A stretch of 64,000 nucleotides of DNA from Ichthyophthirius multifiliis (GCF_000220395.1 NW_004085876.1:62001-126000); one strand, 5' to 3'. Counted from the first letter of the stretch, positions 13,162 to 26,770 are shown. Notes: generated by a model from the letters alone, not told the origin. Translations and numbers: made by a program.

Positions 13162-14632
13162 ATATCTTTTATTATATATGTAAATATTTATTATTTTTTT
13201 ATATCTATATTTTTTTTTATTACTTCTTAATATTATTAATTTTATTTGATAATTTTTTATATTTATATTTCTTATTCTTAATTTTGCCTTTATAAGTTAT
13301 ATATTATATTCTATTATTCTTTTGATTAAATTTCATTTTCTTGTACTTTTTTTTGATATTTTTATTGATTTTCAAATACAGCTTGGTTTAATTCTTCTAT
13401 TTTTTAATTATATTATTATTTTATTATTTTTTATTATATAAAATTATTATTTTTAAAATCTATTTGTTTATTTTCTTCTTATTTTTTATTAAGTTCTTAC
13501 TATAGTCTTTTTATATTTTCTAATAAACTTAGTTTTTCACTATTATAATTGTCTTTTGTTTAATTTAATTAATTATCTAAAAAATCTATTTATTATTTTT
13601 ATTCATTAATTTAAATATTTAAAGAATTTATTTATTTTTTTAATTATTATTCCTATATTTTTATTTTTTTTTATAATATTATTTGTCTTAATAAAAAATA
13701 AAAAAAACTTTTTGCTCTTATTTATCTTCTTTATATAATATTTATTCTTTTATTTCTTTGAGTATATTTTTGCATTATTTATACTTATTTTTGACGATGT
13801 CATTTGTTTTTTATTATTATTACATCTCTTTAAATAACTTATTACTATATGATGTTTAATCTACTAAAAGTTCTCCTATTTCTCTTGTTCTATAAAATAA
13901 TATTTTAAATTCTTACTAAAGTTTTTCTTTTTTCCAATCATCTAGTTTTTGATTTAATATACAATCCCCGAAAGTATTCAAATTAGTTGCATCATAGGCT
14001 TTTTAATTTCTTATTTCCATTTTTTTTAAAAGGCTTTAACTCAGACCTGAATTTAAATCATCACTGGAAAATATAGAAGAAGACGAAGAAGATGAAATAG
14101 ATAAATAATTGTTTAAGTTATTATTTAAATTATTGTTTAAGTTTAATTAAGAAACTTATATATGGGTTTTACTATCTCGATTATTGTTAGTACTATGATT
14201 GGATTTTTTAAATAAATAACTATTATCAGTTTTTGATTTTTTTTTTTTTTTCTAATATTATTTGTCATTTTAACGATTATTTTACAAATATGGTATTTAT
14301 TTTTTTATTTCCAAACTTATTTTTTTTATTTTATTTTTTTATTATTATATTATTATTTACTTAAATGAAGGAGATAATGATTTATTTATATTCAAAGATG
14401 ATTTCCGCTTTATTGAAGTTTTTTTAGGAGTTGAATGTGAGGAATTATTTTTTTTCTTGCTTGGTTTTTAAGATATTTTTAAATAATGGTTTTATGTTTT
14501 TATGGGATTTGATTATCTTCTTTTTTAAAATATACTATTTAGATTATTATTACTTTTTTTTTAACTTTCTAATAGTACTTATAATTTATTTTCTTATAAT
14601 CTATTTGAACTATAAGTAAAATTTTTTGACAT
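11844..14632 (-). CDS. Ser-rich N-terminus plus long coiled-coil protein
   Basis: ATG is at 14632. The first exon is basic and rich in Ser/Asn/Lys, including NNSSHSTPKKTSIKRKSS. Intron 14220-14360 is removed to continue with NYLFKKSNHSTNNNRDSKTH, followed by a run of serines (SISSSSSSSIFSSDD). A conserved-looking stretch follows (LNTFGDCILNQKLDDWKKEK), then hundreds of residues of Gln/Lys/Glu/Asn coiled coil. The last exon ends DHKKKNFIEKHHNIHF with TGA at 11844. Several AT-rich introns interrupt the tail, one containing the (AT)n tract near 13,120. No catalytic domain is visible. It looks like a cytoskeletal or basal-body type coiled-coil protein, but that role is inference. It is divergent from and close to the SDR gene at 14,864. 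Confidence 0.7.
13118..13165. repeat. (AT)n microsatellite in intron
   Basis: Alternating AT tract inside an intron of the minus-strand coiled-coil gene. Confidence 0.85.
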
Positions 14633-14863
14633 TTTTTTTTTTTTAAGTTTTTTTTTTTTTTTTTTTTTTCAAATATAAATAAAATAAATTTTTAAATTAA
14701 ATGTATTAGAAAAAAAAATATATATATAATTAATAAAATAAATATATATAATAATAAAAAATACATATCTATTTTCAATTAAAAATAAATATAAAAAATT
14801 ATATTAAATTTTTTTTAAAATTCATTCATATTTTTTGTGAGTATTAAAAATAATAATTAAACT

Positions 14864-15814
14864 ATGCTTAATATAATTATATATTATGGAATATAAATTA
14901 TAAGTCCAATAATCTTTACTTTAGTCTTTTTACTCTTAGTTTTTAGTATAAGACATTATATATCAGAAATATATTATAGATTCATAAATAAAAAATTACA
15001 AATAACTCCAGACACAGTAATTCTAATAACAGGTGCAAGTAATGGAATAGGATCTTAATTATGTGAATACTTAATAAAAAATCATAAACCGATAATAATA
15101 AATATTGATATAGTAAGAGACGAATAACAAGAATCTTATTTATTAGAAAGATATAATTATAAATTATAATATATAAATTGTGATTTGAATAATAAATAAA
15201 AAGTAAATGAAACATTCTAAGATATAATAGAAAATTATAAAAAAGTTGATATATTGATTAATAATGCTGCAGTTGCATGTTTATAATATTTTTAAAATTT
15301 AAGTTTTTCTTAATTTAAAAAAGCATAGCAAATAAATCTTTTATCATATATATAGTTATGTCTTTTATTTTTAAATCAATCTAATATTTTAAAAGGAGAA
15401 AAACATATTTTAAATATTGGATCAGTAGCTGGATACTAGATAGGATTAAAAACTATTGAATATGCAGCCAGTAAACATGGACTTGTTTAATTTCATGATT
15501 GTTTAAGGATGGATTTAAAAACAGAAAAATATTAAAATGTTTAATTAACTATTATAAATCCTTATTAAGTAAATACTTAATTATTTAAAGGATTTTAAAC
15601 TATATTTTAGTTTATTTTACCTACTTTAGATACTAATAGAGTAGCTAGAATTATTTATTAAAGTTTAATTTAAAGAAAATAAGTGGTTTTTATAGAATTT
15701 TATTACGAATTTATTTTACATTTTTTAAAATGCTTACCAACCTTTATTTAGGATACTATTTTAATTATACTTTTGGGAAATAAAGTTGATTAATTAAAAG
15801 GATATAATAAATGA
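14864..15814 (+). CDS. Short-chain dehydrogenase/reductase, 17-beta-HSD11/RDH10-like
   Basis: A single exon of 316 codons. An N-terminal hydrophobic anchor (about residues 10-35, IFTLVFLLLVFSI) precedes a classical Rossmann fold. The glycine-rich cofactor site is LITGASNGIGSQL, the structural motif INNAAV, the catalytic serine lies in ILNIGSVAGYQ and the catalytic pair in EYAASKHG (YxxxK). The active-site Asn-Ser-Tyr-Lys set is complete. The C-terminal hydrophobic patch and the anchor suggest a membrane-bound enzyme of ER or lipid droplets acting on steroid, retinoid or other lipid alcohols with NAD(P). Length agrees with HSD17B11/13 and RDH10 relatives (about 300-340 aa). The substrate cannot be told from sequence. 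Confidence 0.9.
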
Positions 15815-16981
15815 ATATAATATAATAAATAAATAAAAAATATTGATATAGGAGAATATATTATTGTGTAGTTTTAATAAAAATATTTATGATAAATGTT
15901 TTTAATGTTATTAACAAAATTTATTATAAATAAATATAAAAAAAAATATTATTAATATAAATATAATTTATTAAAATAATTTAATATATATTTTATAAAT
16001 ATTAAATAATATCTAATTAAGATATTCTTAATTTTATTATTATAAGAAAATAATACAATAGTGAAAAAAAATATAGACGGAAACTTAAAAAATAAAAAAA
16101 TTCAAATACAATAATATAATCTATGTTATAATATATATAATTAATAATATTTAATGTATATAATTTGTAAATATTTATAATTCATATTTTTTATATAAAA
16201 AATATAATCATATTTATTAATTTATTTACATTATTTAATTGAATAGACAATATTTATTTAAAATTTTCTGATTATAATAATCTAAATACTCGAAAAAAGT
16301 ATATATAAGAATAATATAAGAATATATATTAAAAATTTTTACATATAATATTTATTGTATAAAATGAATTTAATTTAATAATTTTATGAAATTTAATGTA
16401 TGAAATAATAGAAATAATAAAAAAAATATTATTTATTAATATTAGAAATTATAATATTTATTAAAAAGTAATGTTTTTAAATATAAATAGAAATCTTTAT
16501 ATATATAATTATTTTTATTTAATAATATATTTTAAAAAATTAATTATTGTTATTAATTCAAAAGCATATATTAAAAATTTCAAAAACATTAATATTTTAA
16601 AATAATTAAATAATTGATTTTAATTCTATGCATTTTTAATTATATATTTTATAAGTGAATTTATAATTTTTTTTAATGTTATAAAAATATTACTTTAATT
16701 TTTAATTTTTATATATTTTTTAATTATTACAAAAAAAAAAAAAAACTAATCTATTTTTATAAAAATAAAGTAATTTAAATTAACAAATGAAGCAAATAAT
16801 AAATTTAAAATAAAAAAGTTCAGATAATGATAGTAACAAAAATTTACTTAAAAATATATATGTTATTATTTTAAAAATAAAATAAAATAATTTTAAAAAT
16901 ATAATAATTTTTAAAATATAATTATTATAAACATTATCTATCCATTTTAATAAATAAATTTAATTTTCTAAAAATAAAAAA
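15815..16981. other. AT-rich intergenic region
   Basis: Only homopolymer and AT-rich low-complexity sequence; no coding frame with normal residue variety was seen. Confidence 0.6.
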
Positions 16982-19827
16982 ATGCAACAAAAAAAAGATT
17001 TACCTGCTTATTGTCTACCAAATGTTCATCATTAAAGAAATCTGTTTTATTTTGGCTCAATAGAATTTAATAGTGATTTCGACAGTGGGAATATGTTAAA
17101 AGTTGAAAGAAATCACGAATTACTTGGATTAAATGTATGAAATAAAATCTGAAAAAAAAAAAAAAAAAAAACTATCTTTTTTATTTTATTAAAAAATAAA
17201 AAAATAAAAGTTTAATATCTGGATTATGCCAGACGCATATTTGACATAAAAAGAAATGAAATATAAGACTTGGTTTCATTTTTCTGTCTAAGGAGTAAGC
17301 AAGAATACCATAATTAACATGACTTTGAAAGACATTAATTTTCAAGTAAAAATTTGTTAAATAAAAATATTTTAATAACAAAAAATATCAAGTAAAAATT
17401 ATATAAAGATGGACATTAGCCAGTATTTAAATCTTCAGTAAATAATTAATGGCAAAGATTAGACTAGAATATTGCTAATACAATAGTATAATATTATTAT
17501 ATATAAATATATTTTATGTTATATTTTTTATTTTTTTAAATAAAACTTATATTTTAAACATAAATTATATTTAATATTTTTTAAATAAAAGGTTTAAACT
17601 GAAAATGGAATGGATATTACATTTACTTATACTTTTTAAGATACCGATGAATTAGTTTATTTTGCTTTTACTTATCCTTGGTCTTATACTGATAATTAAG
17701 TTAATATAAAAATTCGATTTTTAAAAAATTAATATATAATATTTATGTATTTATTTTTTAATTTTAGGAAATGCTTGATGAAATAGAAAATACATATTAA
17801 TTTGATAAAGAAATATATTTCCATAGATCAGTTTTAGTTTATTCAAAAGAATATAGAAACGTAGAACTAATAACAATTACATCTAGCAATAGTAAATCAT
17901 AAGATTAATTAAAACTTTAGTCTAAAATTTCATTTCCATAACAAAAATATCCATTATTGTAAATATTAATATATATTATTTAAAAAACAAACAAAAAATT
18001 TAATAAATTAACATAAAATAGTTTTCCAAATAAACGATATATATTCATATCTACTAGAGTTCATCCAGGAGAAGTTCCTGGATCTCATGTATTTAACGGA
18101 ATGTTGAAAATGCTTTTAGATAAACAAGATATTCGGTAAAAATAATACATATATATTTTTTAAAAAAAAACCAAAAAAAAAGATCAAAGAATTTAAGAGA
18201 AAATTTTGTTTTTGTAATGATTCCTTTAATAAATCCTGATGGTGTAAGTAGAGGCCATTATAGAACAGATTCTTAAGGTTGTAATTTGAATAGATTCTAT
18301 ATAAATCCAGGACTGGATTAGCCTGAAATATATTCTATAAAAGAGTTATTGATGCATTTGTATGATAAAGGTTAACTTTATTGTTATATGGATTTACATG
18401 CCCAAGCAAGTAAAAAAGGGTCTTTTATTTATGGAAATTGCATGGACTATAAAAGTTAAATTGAGTGTAATTTACTCACTAAATTAATGGCTTTAAATAC
18501 TCCCTATTTTGAATATGAGTTGTGTAATTTTACAGAAAAAAATATGTATTCTAAAGATAAAAGTGATGGGCTTTCTAAAGAAGGAGCAGGAAGAGTTGCT
18601 TTATATAAATAAACTAGAAATTCTCTTTGTTATACTTTGGAATGTAACTATAATATGCCTTTTAATTTAAATACTATGTATTCGAGAAGTTCAAATTATG
18701 ATTTTAAAGGTTTTTTATTAATATTTTTTTCTATAATATATTTTTAAAAGAAGGTAAATTTGAAATAGATTAAAATATTTTTAATATGATTTCTTAAAGT
18801 AATGGTATTGAATAAAAATTATGTGATTATCCATATATTTCATCACATTATGCAAATTTAGGAGAAGTAATTAAAAATAAAAAATATATAAATATTATAT
18901 ATATATGTATATTATATATTTATATATATATATATATATATAAATATATATATTATATATATTATATTTATTTCTTTCTCTAAAGGGAATGCTTGAAGCT
19001 ATTTTAGACTTAAATAAAATTAATCCGATTTCAAGAATTCCAAATAGTCCTTATAAAAATTATACAACATTAAAAATGTAAATTGCATTTTAAACTATGA
19101 AACAGTTACCTTATAGGTATTTTTATTATTTAAATTCTGTTTTTATTTATTTTTATTTTATAGGTTTGATAATTATTTACGAAATATAATAAAAATGTTA
19201 TCTTGTTAAAATCCTTTACCTAATTTTAGATATTTATATATGTATGTAGAAAAAGGGTTAAAATATAATATATAAACAGAAGTTGAATAAAGCAAAGAAA
19301 AAAAAATAAAAAAGAAATAAATTAATAATAATACTAATTATGTAAAAATTAAAAATTTTTAATTACCTTAATAAACAAATTAAAATGAAAAATTAAATAC
19401 AGTATTCATATCTAATAAAATAAAATAAAAAAATGAAAACAGTTAATTAAAATAATTATAACTTAATCCTCATATTTAAAAATTAAATGATAATAATGAA
19501 CTTAAAGAAATAAAAAATAGAAAATTGGCCTAAATTAATTCCTTAAATAGTATTGATTCCAAAGAATAGTATAAAATTTAATTTTAACTGTTAAGACCTT
19601 AATATTAAAATTAAATGTATTTTTTTATTTTTCATTGAGTATTTTTTATTTTTAACATTTTTTATTTTTTTAATATAAGATCTGTAAAAGGTGATTTAAA
19701 AATGAATAAAATTATTGAATAAGCAAAATATGAATAAAATAAAAAAAATAGTATAGTATAAGATACTAATTAAAAAAAGAATTAATTCTCAAATAAAAAA
19801 ATTAAATACTAAAAATAGCAAAATTGA
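16982..19827 (+). CDS. Cytosolic carboxypeptidase, CCP5/AGBL5-like (M14 family)
   Basis: A zinc carboxypeptidase of the nucleocytosolic CCP group, which removes glutamates from tubulin and other proteins; CCP5 relatives act on branch-point glutamates. The N-terminal beta domain is clear (FNIWIMPDAYL, TYTFQDTDELVYFAFTYPWSY). The catalytic domain shows the zinc motif HPGEVPGSH, LINPDGVSRGHYRTD with substrate-binding GCNLNRFY, the third zinc ligand in MDLHAQASKKG, the CCP5-like EKNMYSKDKSDGLSKEGAGR, and the catalytic Glu in CYTLECNYN. All key residues are present. Several introns (for example 17135-17210 and 17346-17392) start with GT, end with AG and keep frame. The C-terminal tail is basic, Gln/Asn-rich and disordered, reaching TGA at 19825 after one more intron. 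In a ciliate this enzyme likely trims polyglutamylated tubulin in cilia and basal bodies. Confidence 0.9.
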
Positions 19828-20445
19828 AAAATTTTAAATAAAAAAGAAAAATTAAATTATATGTTAACAAAATATAATATAAACAGGTAATCGAAAAAAT
19901 TACTATGATCTTATTATGTTTAAATTATAGTTATAAGAATAATTTTTTATTTTTAATATAATTACATTATTAATATAATATTATAATTAATAAGAAATTT
20001 TTATATTTATATTTATATTATATTTACTTTTTATAAAATTAGTAAATATAACAATAATAATATATAAATGAAATTTTAAAAAAATGAAGAAAAAAGTAAA
20101 TAAAAAAAATATATTTATTTATTAAATAATAAAAAGAAAAAAATACAACATAAAATTTAAAATAAGTATGTATATATTAATATAATCGTTTCTTTTAAAA
20201 AATTTATTATTTTTTTAAAATTCTATATCTTTTTTAAAAAAATATAATAAGTAAAAATATTAATTATTATTTAGTTTTTTTTTTTTTTTTTTTCAAAATT
20301 ATTTAATTTATTTAAGCATTTTATATTATTTTCTATTACATAATTTTACTAAGTTAAAATAAAAAAAAAAATTAAATAAATAATCATTTACTTTATTTAT
20401 TAATTATTTATTTTGTTCAAAATAAAAATCAAATATATAATTTTA
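19828..20445. other. AT-rich intergenic region
   Basis: Spacer between the ends of two convergent genes. Poly(T) and poly(A) runs; no gene seen. Confidence 0.6.
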
Positions 20446-21183
20446 TCAAGATTACTTCAAACCAATATTATTCAATTAAGAATTATTGTTTCCTTAATAA
20501 TTATCAGAAAACATTTAATTAGCCATTTAATATAATTATTCAGGACATTTAGAACACCGAGATTTATTTTTTAAAAAGTTATTTTCATATGCTTACCATG
20601 TATGTTAATATTTACATTTGAAAGTTAATTAAGGTTGCAAAAATTAAGTTAATAATTATCCTTCTTGACTTTCTGCAAATGCTTAGTATTCTTATTTTAA
20701 AATTTAACATTAGGGACACCAAAGTTCTTTTAAATTATTTAAATTTGCATCAAAAACATGTTTTTTGAAACATATGATTGTGAATATGTCATTTTAATAA
20801 TCACCTTTGGGCATTCTAATTATTTTTCCGTATCTAGAAGAAACTAAATCTATATATTGTTGCTCTAGTTATTGCTAAGGAAGTGTTTGTTTTGATAATT
20901 GGATATAAAAATCATCTTCGTCATCAAATTATTATAATTCTATGTTTTCGTTTATTTGTTTGTAATAGTTTTATTCATTATTATTGCTATCCGATGTTTC
21001 TTACTATAATTCATTTAAAAATTATATTAAAGAGTCTTTTTGGAGATTTTAGGTTATTTATATTGCTTTAGTATCAAATTTTTATTTTTGCCTTTAAAAA
21101 GATTATTCTGATGTTTCTTCAAAGTCAGAAGATGAAGATGAATAATTTGTAAAATTATTACTATTTTTTTTTAATTTTGACAT
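20446..21183 (-). CDS. Acidic protein with C-terminal CxxC zinc-ribbon-like region
   Basis: A single exon of 245 codons (ATG 21183, TGA 20446). The N-terminal half is disordered, rich in Ser, Gln, Asn and acidic residues (NYSSSSSDFEETSEQS). The C-terminal part carries ELWCPQCQILKQE, then LTFKCKYQHTWQAYENN, then RCSKCPEQ. These make two CxxC pairs flanking a C-x3-H-x-W segment, consistent with a small zinc-binding module of the treble-clef or ribbon kind. Family not recognised; a nucleic-acid or protein-binding adaptor would be a guess. Confidence 0.75.
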
Positions 21184-21963
21184 TTTTTTTTATATGATGA
21201 TTTTTATTAATTTTTTTTTGTTTTGTATATATTTAATAAATTTATATATAAATTTAATTGTATTATTTATTTTTTAAAATAATAATCTTATAATAAATAT
21301 ATAAGAAAATAAAAATTAAAAAAAATAATATTATATAAAATTATATAAATATAAAAATAAATAAATATTTAAATATATTTATAAATAAATTTTATATATT
21401 TTTATAAAATATTAATAAAGACATATTTTTTAAATTATATTCTTTTTTTAATCTATAATATCATTATACTTTATTTATTATTATTTATATACAAATTATT
21501 TTACTTTATTGTATATAAATGATTGTAATTATTATATTTTTAATAATTATTTTTTTAATATTATATTTTATATATCATTTATTTATCAATTTTTTTTTGT
21601 ATTTATTAAATAAGCCTTTTTTTTAGTTCGACATAATAAATGTTTATTTAATTTTTAAATATTAATATATTTAGAATATATTTAATTTTAAGGATTTTCA
21701 CAATATTAAAAAAAAAAAAATTTTTTTTTATGATTATATATAGAAATTAATATATAATCAATTGTTTAAAAATAATTAATATTGAAAATTTATTTGAACT
21801 ATTTAAAGATATAAATTTTGATAATTTTTTTTATTTTAAATTTATTATCTATTTATTTTTAATTTAAATAAAATTAATAACATATTTTAAATACTAGAAC
21901 ATAATATTTAATAATAAAAAGTAAACAAATTTTTTTATTTAAATAAATAAAATAATAGTTATT
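21184..21963. other. AT-rich intergenic region
   Basis: Very AT-rich spacer with long T runs; nothing coding recognised. Confidence 0.6.
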
Positions 21964-22811
21964 TCATTTTTTTTTTTAACATTATTATTTTTCATATTTT
22001 TTTAATTATCATCATCTTATGTATTTTTTAAAGCTAAAAAAATAAAAATGATTAATAAATACATTATTAGAAAAAAAAAATTATAATTAAATCATATATT
22101 ACCATATCTAATTAAAAAACTTATTAATAAAAATATAACTAAAAAGTAAGTTATTTTAGAATTATTTGATAGATTTTATATTGAAAATCCTCCTAATTTG
22201 GGTTCTTTTCTCATAAATGAAGGAATATATGAGTTTCCTTAATTTTCTAATTATTTTTGCATTACTTCATCAAATTTCTTTAAAAAAAAATTAATTTTTT
22301 GTAAATATAAAAAAAATAAAAATTACTATAATAAATTATTTTATTTATTCTTCTTTTATATTTAATTCTAAAGAAAAATCTTATTAAGTGTATTTTAATA
22401 AATTAATATCTTTAAATATATTTTCAACTTATTTAATTTAAAATGTTTTATTATGTAAAGATTTTATCAACTATTTAAATTATATATATTTTTTAATTTG
22501 TTATTTATATTATACTTAATTAAATTCATTTGGATTTGAGTAACCATATTTAATACAATAATCAGTATGTTCGATTTATAATTTATCATAATATTATATC
22601 TTTTTTTATTAATCATATTCTTCTTTAAAAATACTTTGTATAGTATTGTTATCATAAGAATCTATTTTTTAACGACTGATAATTATACAAGAAAAATTAA
22701 TATCTTAAACATTAGGTTTAGCGAAATTGTTTGAATATTATTAATTATTTTATTAAACTTATTTATCATAATCCTTTTAATGAAATCATATTATAATTAA
22801 AAAGTTATGTA

Positions 22812-22862
<51 letters not shown>

Positions 22863-23536
22863 TATATATATATATATATATATTTTTACTTCTGCAAACT
22901 CTATTATAGCCTCTTCTTCTTCATCAAGATTTGTAGAATAGTTTTCTTTCAAGTAAATTTCAGCATTTATGTTTGTATAAGGAAGATCTAAAATCTATTC
23001 TGAATGTGTTTTATATTATATTTATTCTATTAACTTAAAAATTATATTTATTATTTATTAAATATTTTATAGAAATAAAATTACTATTTTCGGGTATTCC
23101 CTATTATTATTAGCATATTATATACATAAATATACATGTTCAGCTAACATTTTTTTATGAAGTTTTAGTCTATCTTCATTGTTTTCAACTTTTTTGAAAA
23201 TTTCAAGTAATTTTAACTCACCATAATTATCAATTCTTCTTCTGGCAGCCAATAGACAAGAAATATAAAAAGAATTTTCAAATTCTTCATATTTTTCCTA
23301 TTATTCTTCTTCAATATTATAATTTTTATTATTTTATAATATTTTTTTTTATTACTTTATTACTATTTTTAAGCTTCACTTTATTATTAAGATTTTTCTT
23401 TGTTTTATGATTCTTATCATTAAAAAAAAATATATATGTTTTTGATTTATTTATTTATTTTTATGTTTATACAATCATCAGAAAAAATTATGCAAAAGCA
23501 TACAAATATTAAGAATAATTTTTTATAAATTGACAT
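21964..23536 (-). CDS. Secretory-pathway single-pass membrane protein, unknown family
   Basis: ATG at 23536 opens with a typical signal peptide (MSIYKKLFLIFVCFCIIFSDD). An intron then leads to a Gln/Ser/Lys-rich stretch and a helical region (YISCLLAARRRIDNYGELKL, AEHVYLCIQYANNNREYP). Later come an acidic segment (STNLDEEEEAIIEFAE) and QLENQGNSYIPSFMRKEP. A C-terminal transmembrane segment (TYFLVIFLLISFLIRY) is followed by a short polar tail. Topology would be type I with a lumenal or extracellular body. Two homopolymer runs (near 23342-23350 and just before the proposed stop at 21964) need one base changed to keep the frame; read as printed the gene is frameshifted. The AT microsatellite at about 22,812 sits in an intron. 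Function unknown. Confidence 0.6.
22812..22883. repeat. (AT)n microsatellite in intron
   Basis: About 70 nt of alternating A/T with one AAAAT interruption. Confidence 0.9.
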
Positions 23537-23708
23537 TTAAATTATTTATTTTATTTTTAATATATTTTTTTTCTTTTATATATATTTTCCAAATTTTGAT
23601 ATTTTTTATATAAGTCTTTTATACTTTCTCTAATTATTTTTTAACTCAAATAAATATTAAAAAATAAATTTAGAAAAACATAAAAAGTTATTCATTATAA
23701 TTAAAAAA

Positions 23709-24863
23709 ATGACCTAAAAATCAATATTTAATTTTGGTATAACAAATAAAAGTAATGATGATGAAGAAAGCCCTTAAGATATTTCTTTGATTCCTTAAAA
23801 TATAATAAAAAAAAAACTAAATAAAAAGGATGATTTACATAAACAATTACTTTTGAAATAAATGGACAAAAAATTTAACTAACTAGCATTATAAGGCCAA
23901 TAAAAAATTTAAATTTAAGCATAAAGTCCTTTGTAATTACAAAACGGAAATTAATAAGATAACTCTAACTCTCCGATTTCATAAAAAGATAATTAAAACG
24001 ATTATTAGATTAAAATAAAATATTTTGAAAATATATAATAATCACCAATTAATTAAATTAATAAAAAGAAAAAAAATAAACAAAGTAACAATTAAAAGGA
24101 AAATTGAATAAGAAAAATGAAGAAAAAATTAAATAATATTAAAATTTATTAGAAGGAATTGATAATACTGATAAACTAGCAATCAGAGGATTAAAAAAAG
24201 ATGATGATTATAGAAAAGCCATATTATAATATGTATTTTTTTATTATTAAATAATCATATTTTATATGTATTATTTAAAAGATGTTAAAAAAAGAGAAAG
24301 AAACTGACCTTTTATAATAAAATTAAATTTTCATAAATGATGCAAATAAAGATGAAATATAATTATATTAATAATTAAAATTAAAATAATAATAAAATAA
24401 AGTTATTAGTACAGAGGCTGAGTTTAAAATTAGAGAACATATAATAAATCATAAAACAAAAACAAATCAAAAATATTCAATTGTTAAAAGTTTCTTTAAA
24501 ATATGGATGGTTAATGTATATTAAATTAAAATAGAAGAAAATGAGGCTAATCAAAAAAAAGAATAAACTCAAACTGAAGGGATGGCTGTAAGAATTTTAT
24601 ATACAATGCAAAAGTAATTATATTTTATTATAAAATATATTAAATTATTAAAACAATTATTTTTTTATAGACAGAGATAAAATACTAAATTTATAAATGA
24701 TAAAGTAATATAAAAAAATTAAAAAAATATAAATGCTAAACTATAAAATGCTGAAAATGAATAAAAAATAGAAATAAAAGAAGGAAATTTTTATATAAGA
24801 CCAGGAAAAGATATATTATAATATATACCACACTGTACTGATATATATTAAGGATTTGATTGA
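23709..24863 (+). CDS. Unknown Lys/Gln-rich protein with conserved-looking C-terminal half
   Basis: ATG at 23709 follows an A-rich leader. The N-terminal part is disordered (FNFGITNKSNDDEESPQDIS). The middle has NLLEGIDNTDKLAIRGLKKD, then an intron. After this come KYSIVKSFFKIWMVNVYQIK and a C-terminal IRPGKDILQYIPHCTDIYQG before TGA 24861. The frame slips by one base at the A run 24069-24076; adding one A joins both halves. At least two introns (about 24233-24280 and 24615-24670). The layout, a disordered front followed by a compact helical end, vaguely recalls splicing-factor Prp18, but the Prp18 signature was not found, so no function is claimed. The start lies only about 170 bp from the divergent secretory gene's ATG. 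Confidence 0.55.
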
Positions 24864-25280
24864 TTTAAATGTATATATATATTATATATAAATTAAATAA
24901 TTTTTAAATATATATATATATATTTTAATTATATATTTAAATAATATTTTTATATTTTATTTTTATATTTATATTTTATAATATATAATATTTTAATTTT
25001 TTATAAAAAAATATTTGTTTTTTTTCTTAAGTAAAATTCAAATTAATATTTTTTAATAATCTTATTATTAATTTTATATTTGATTTTTTTTTAAATATAT
25101 TTAATTTATAATTTTTAATTTATAAAAAAAATAGTTTAAATCAAAACACTTAATTATTATATCAATATATATAATTTTTTTAGTACCTTTTTTTTTAAAA
25201 ATATTAAAATAAAATAAAGAAAAATACTTTAAAAAAATAATAATAATATTTACTAATAAAATAAAATTAACTAATTACAT
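24864..25280. other. AT-rich intergenic region
   Basis: Spacer between two plus-strand genes; AT repeats and T runs only. Confidence 0.6.
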
Positions 25281-26770
25281 ATGCCTCATTTTTATTTAAC
25301 AAGATCCTAATAAAGAAAAAAGCCTACATAACCTGAAAGTCCTTTTTACATTTTTAAATAAGAATATCAATCTTAAAACCCTCATTTATCTTTACATCAA
25401 GTAAACCAAGAAGCATTGAAAGCATACGAATGCCTAAATGATGATGATAAAATTAAATTAGACCACTAATACTAAAAAGCATTAAAAGAATACGAAATAA
25501 AAACCTAAGAATGGGAAAATCTTAACCGTGAATTTAACTAATACGAAAAAGGACTCTAAAGTTAAGATGAAGATGATTAATCGTTAAAATCATTATCTTA
25601 AGGTTCTGAAAAAAGTCATTTTTCAGGAGATGAATCTTAATCATCAGATGAATAAGATGAAGATTGGGACGATAATTAAGAAAACGAATAACCAACTAAG
25701 TAATAATAATAGAAAAGTAGCGAAAATCCAGTTCGAAAAAGATTATTGAAAAAAAATTCTCAAAAAAATAATTCACCGCTTAGTGAAAATTCTAATAGAA
25801 GTTCTTCTCCTGCTAGAGAAGGAAAATCTTCTCCAGAATAAAAATAATCACCAGGAAAAAAATCTTCAAAAATTAGATAATCTTCTAAAGGCAAACAATC
25901 CACAGGAAGACAATCCCCTGGAATAAAATCTTCACAAGGAAAATTTTAAGAAAAATAATCTCCCGGAAAAATATAAGGAAAAGGAAGAGAACCATAAAAA
26001 AAATCGAGTAAAACACATATATATAATATAATTTTTATATTTTTTAATTTAACAAAAAAAAAGAAAAATAATTGATATAATAATATGATATATAATTAAG
26101 TTAACAAATATTTACAAATGACATATAAAGACTATATGATCTAATATCTACTTAAAATGGTCTATAAAAATGGCTTTCAAAAGACGTTTTATTTGAAAAC
26201 AACCGAGTCTATATAGGTATATGGAATAGAAAAATATTTTGGAACTTCACACATATTGAATTAGATAAGAATTCAATAAGTTTAACTTGCAAAGATTTCT
26301 CTAATATACAAATATTTAACACTACACTGAAGATATTTATTGATTCTGATAATAATGTAGTTATTCATCATTAAGGATTTAAAAACTAAGATAAGTATTT
26401 CTAAAAACTGATTTAGATTTATTAAGTAGCATAAGGAAAATTAAAAGAACTAGTAGAAGAAAGAAAATTTAATGATGAAAATTTTAAAAGTTTAGGAGAA
26501 GAAGATGAAAATATAATCTAATTTTAAGATGAAAATTCAGATGTCGAGGATGAAGATTATTAGCCATAGTCCTAAAGTTAAAGTTAGGCTACTGAAAGTG
26601 AAGATGATCATAGTAAATAAGATGAATAAAAAGAATAATAAAAATAAAAAGAATAAATAAATATTTCATAAAAAAAAAAAGGAAGAAAACCTAAAAGTTC
26701 AAATAAAAAGAAAGGAAATTAAAGCGAAAATAAATAATTAAATAATTCTCTAAAAAAACTTATTATTTGA
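25281..26770 (+). CDS. HMG-box protein with acidic/Ser-rich linker and START-like C-terminal domain
   Basis: ATG 25281, one intron 26008-26063, TGA 26768. Residues about 10-80 form an HMG box: KKPTQPESPFYIFKQEYQ, then NQEALKAYECLNDDDKIKLD and ALKEYEIKTQEWEN. Such boxes bind and bend DNA in chromatin. A Ser/Lys/Gln-rich linker with repeated SPGK/SSKG-like pieces follows and looks disordered. After the intron comes a folded region: NDIQRLYDLISTQNGLQKWL, SKDVLFENNRVYIGIWNRKI, FWNFTHIELDKN, and LKIFIDSDNNVVIHHQGF. The pattern of a W-containing first helix and alternating beta strands resembles AHSA1-type START/SRPBCC folds; this is inference. The end is acidic then strongly basic (KKKGRKPKSSNKKKG), suggesting a nuclear protein. 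An HMG box joined to such a domain is an uncommon arrangement. Confidence 0.8.

Noticed and set aside
23709-24863. Prp18 splicing factor
   Set aside because: Only a loose resemblance in helical pattern; the Prp18 core signature is not present.
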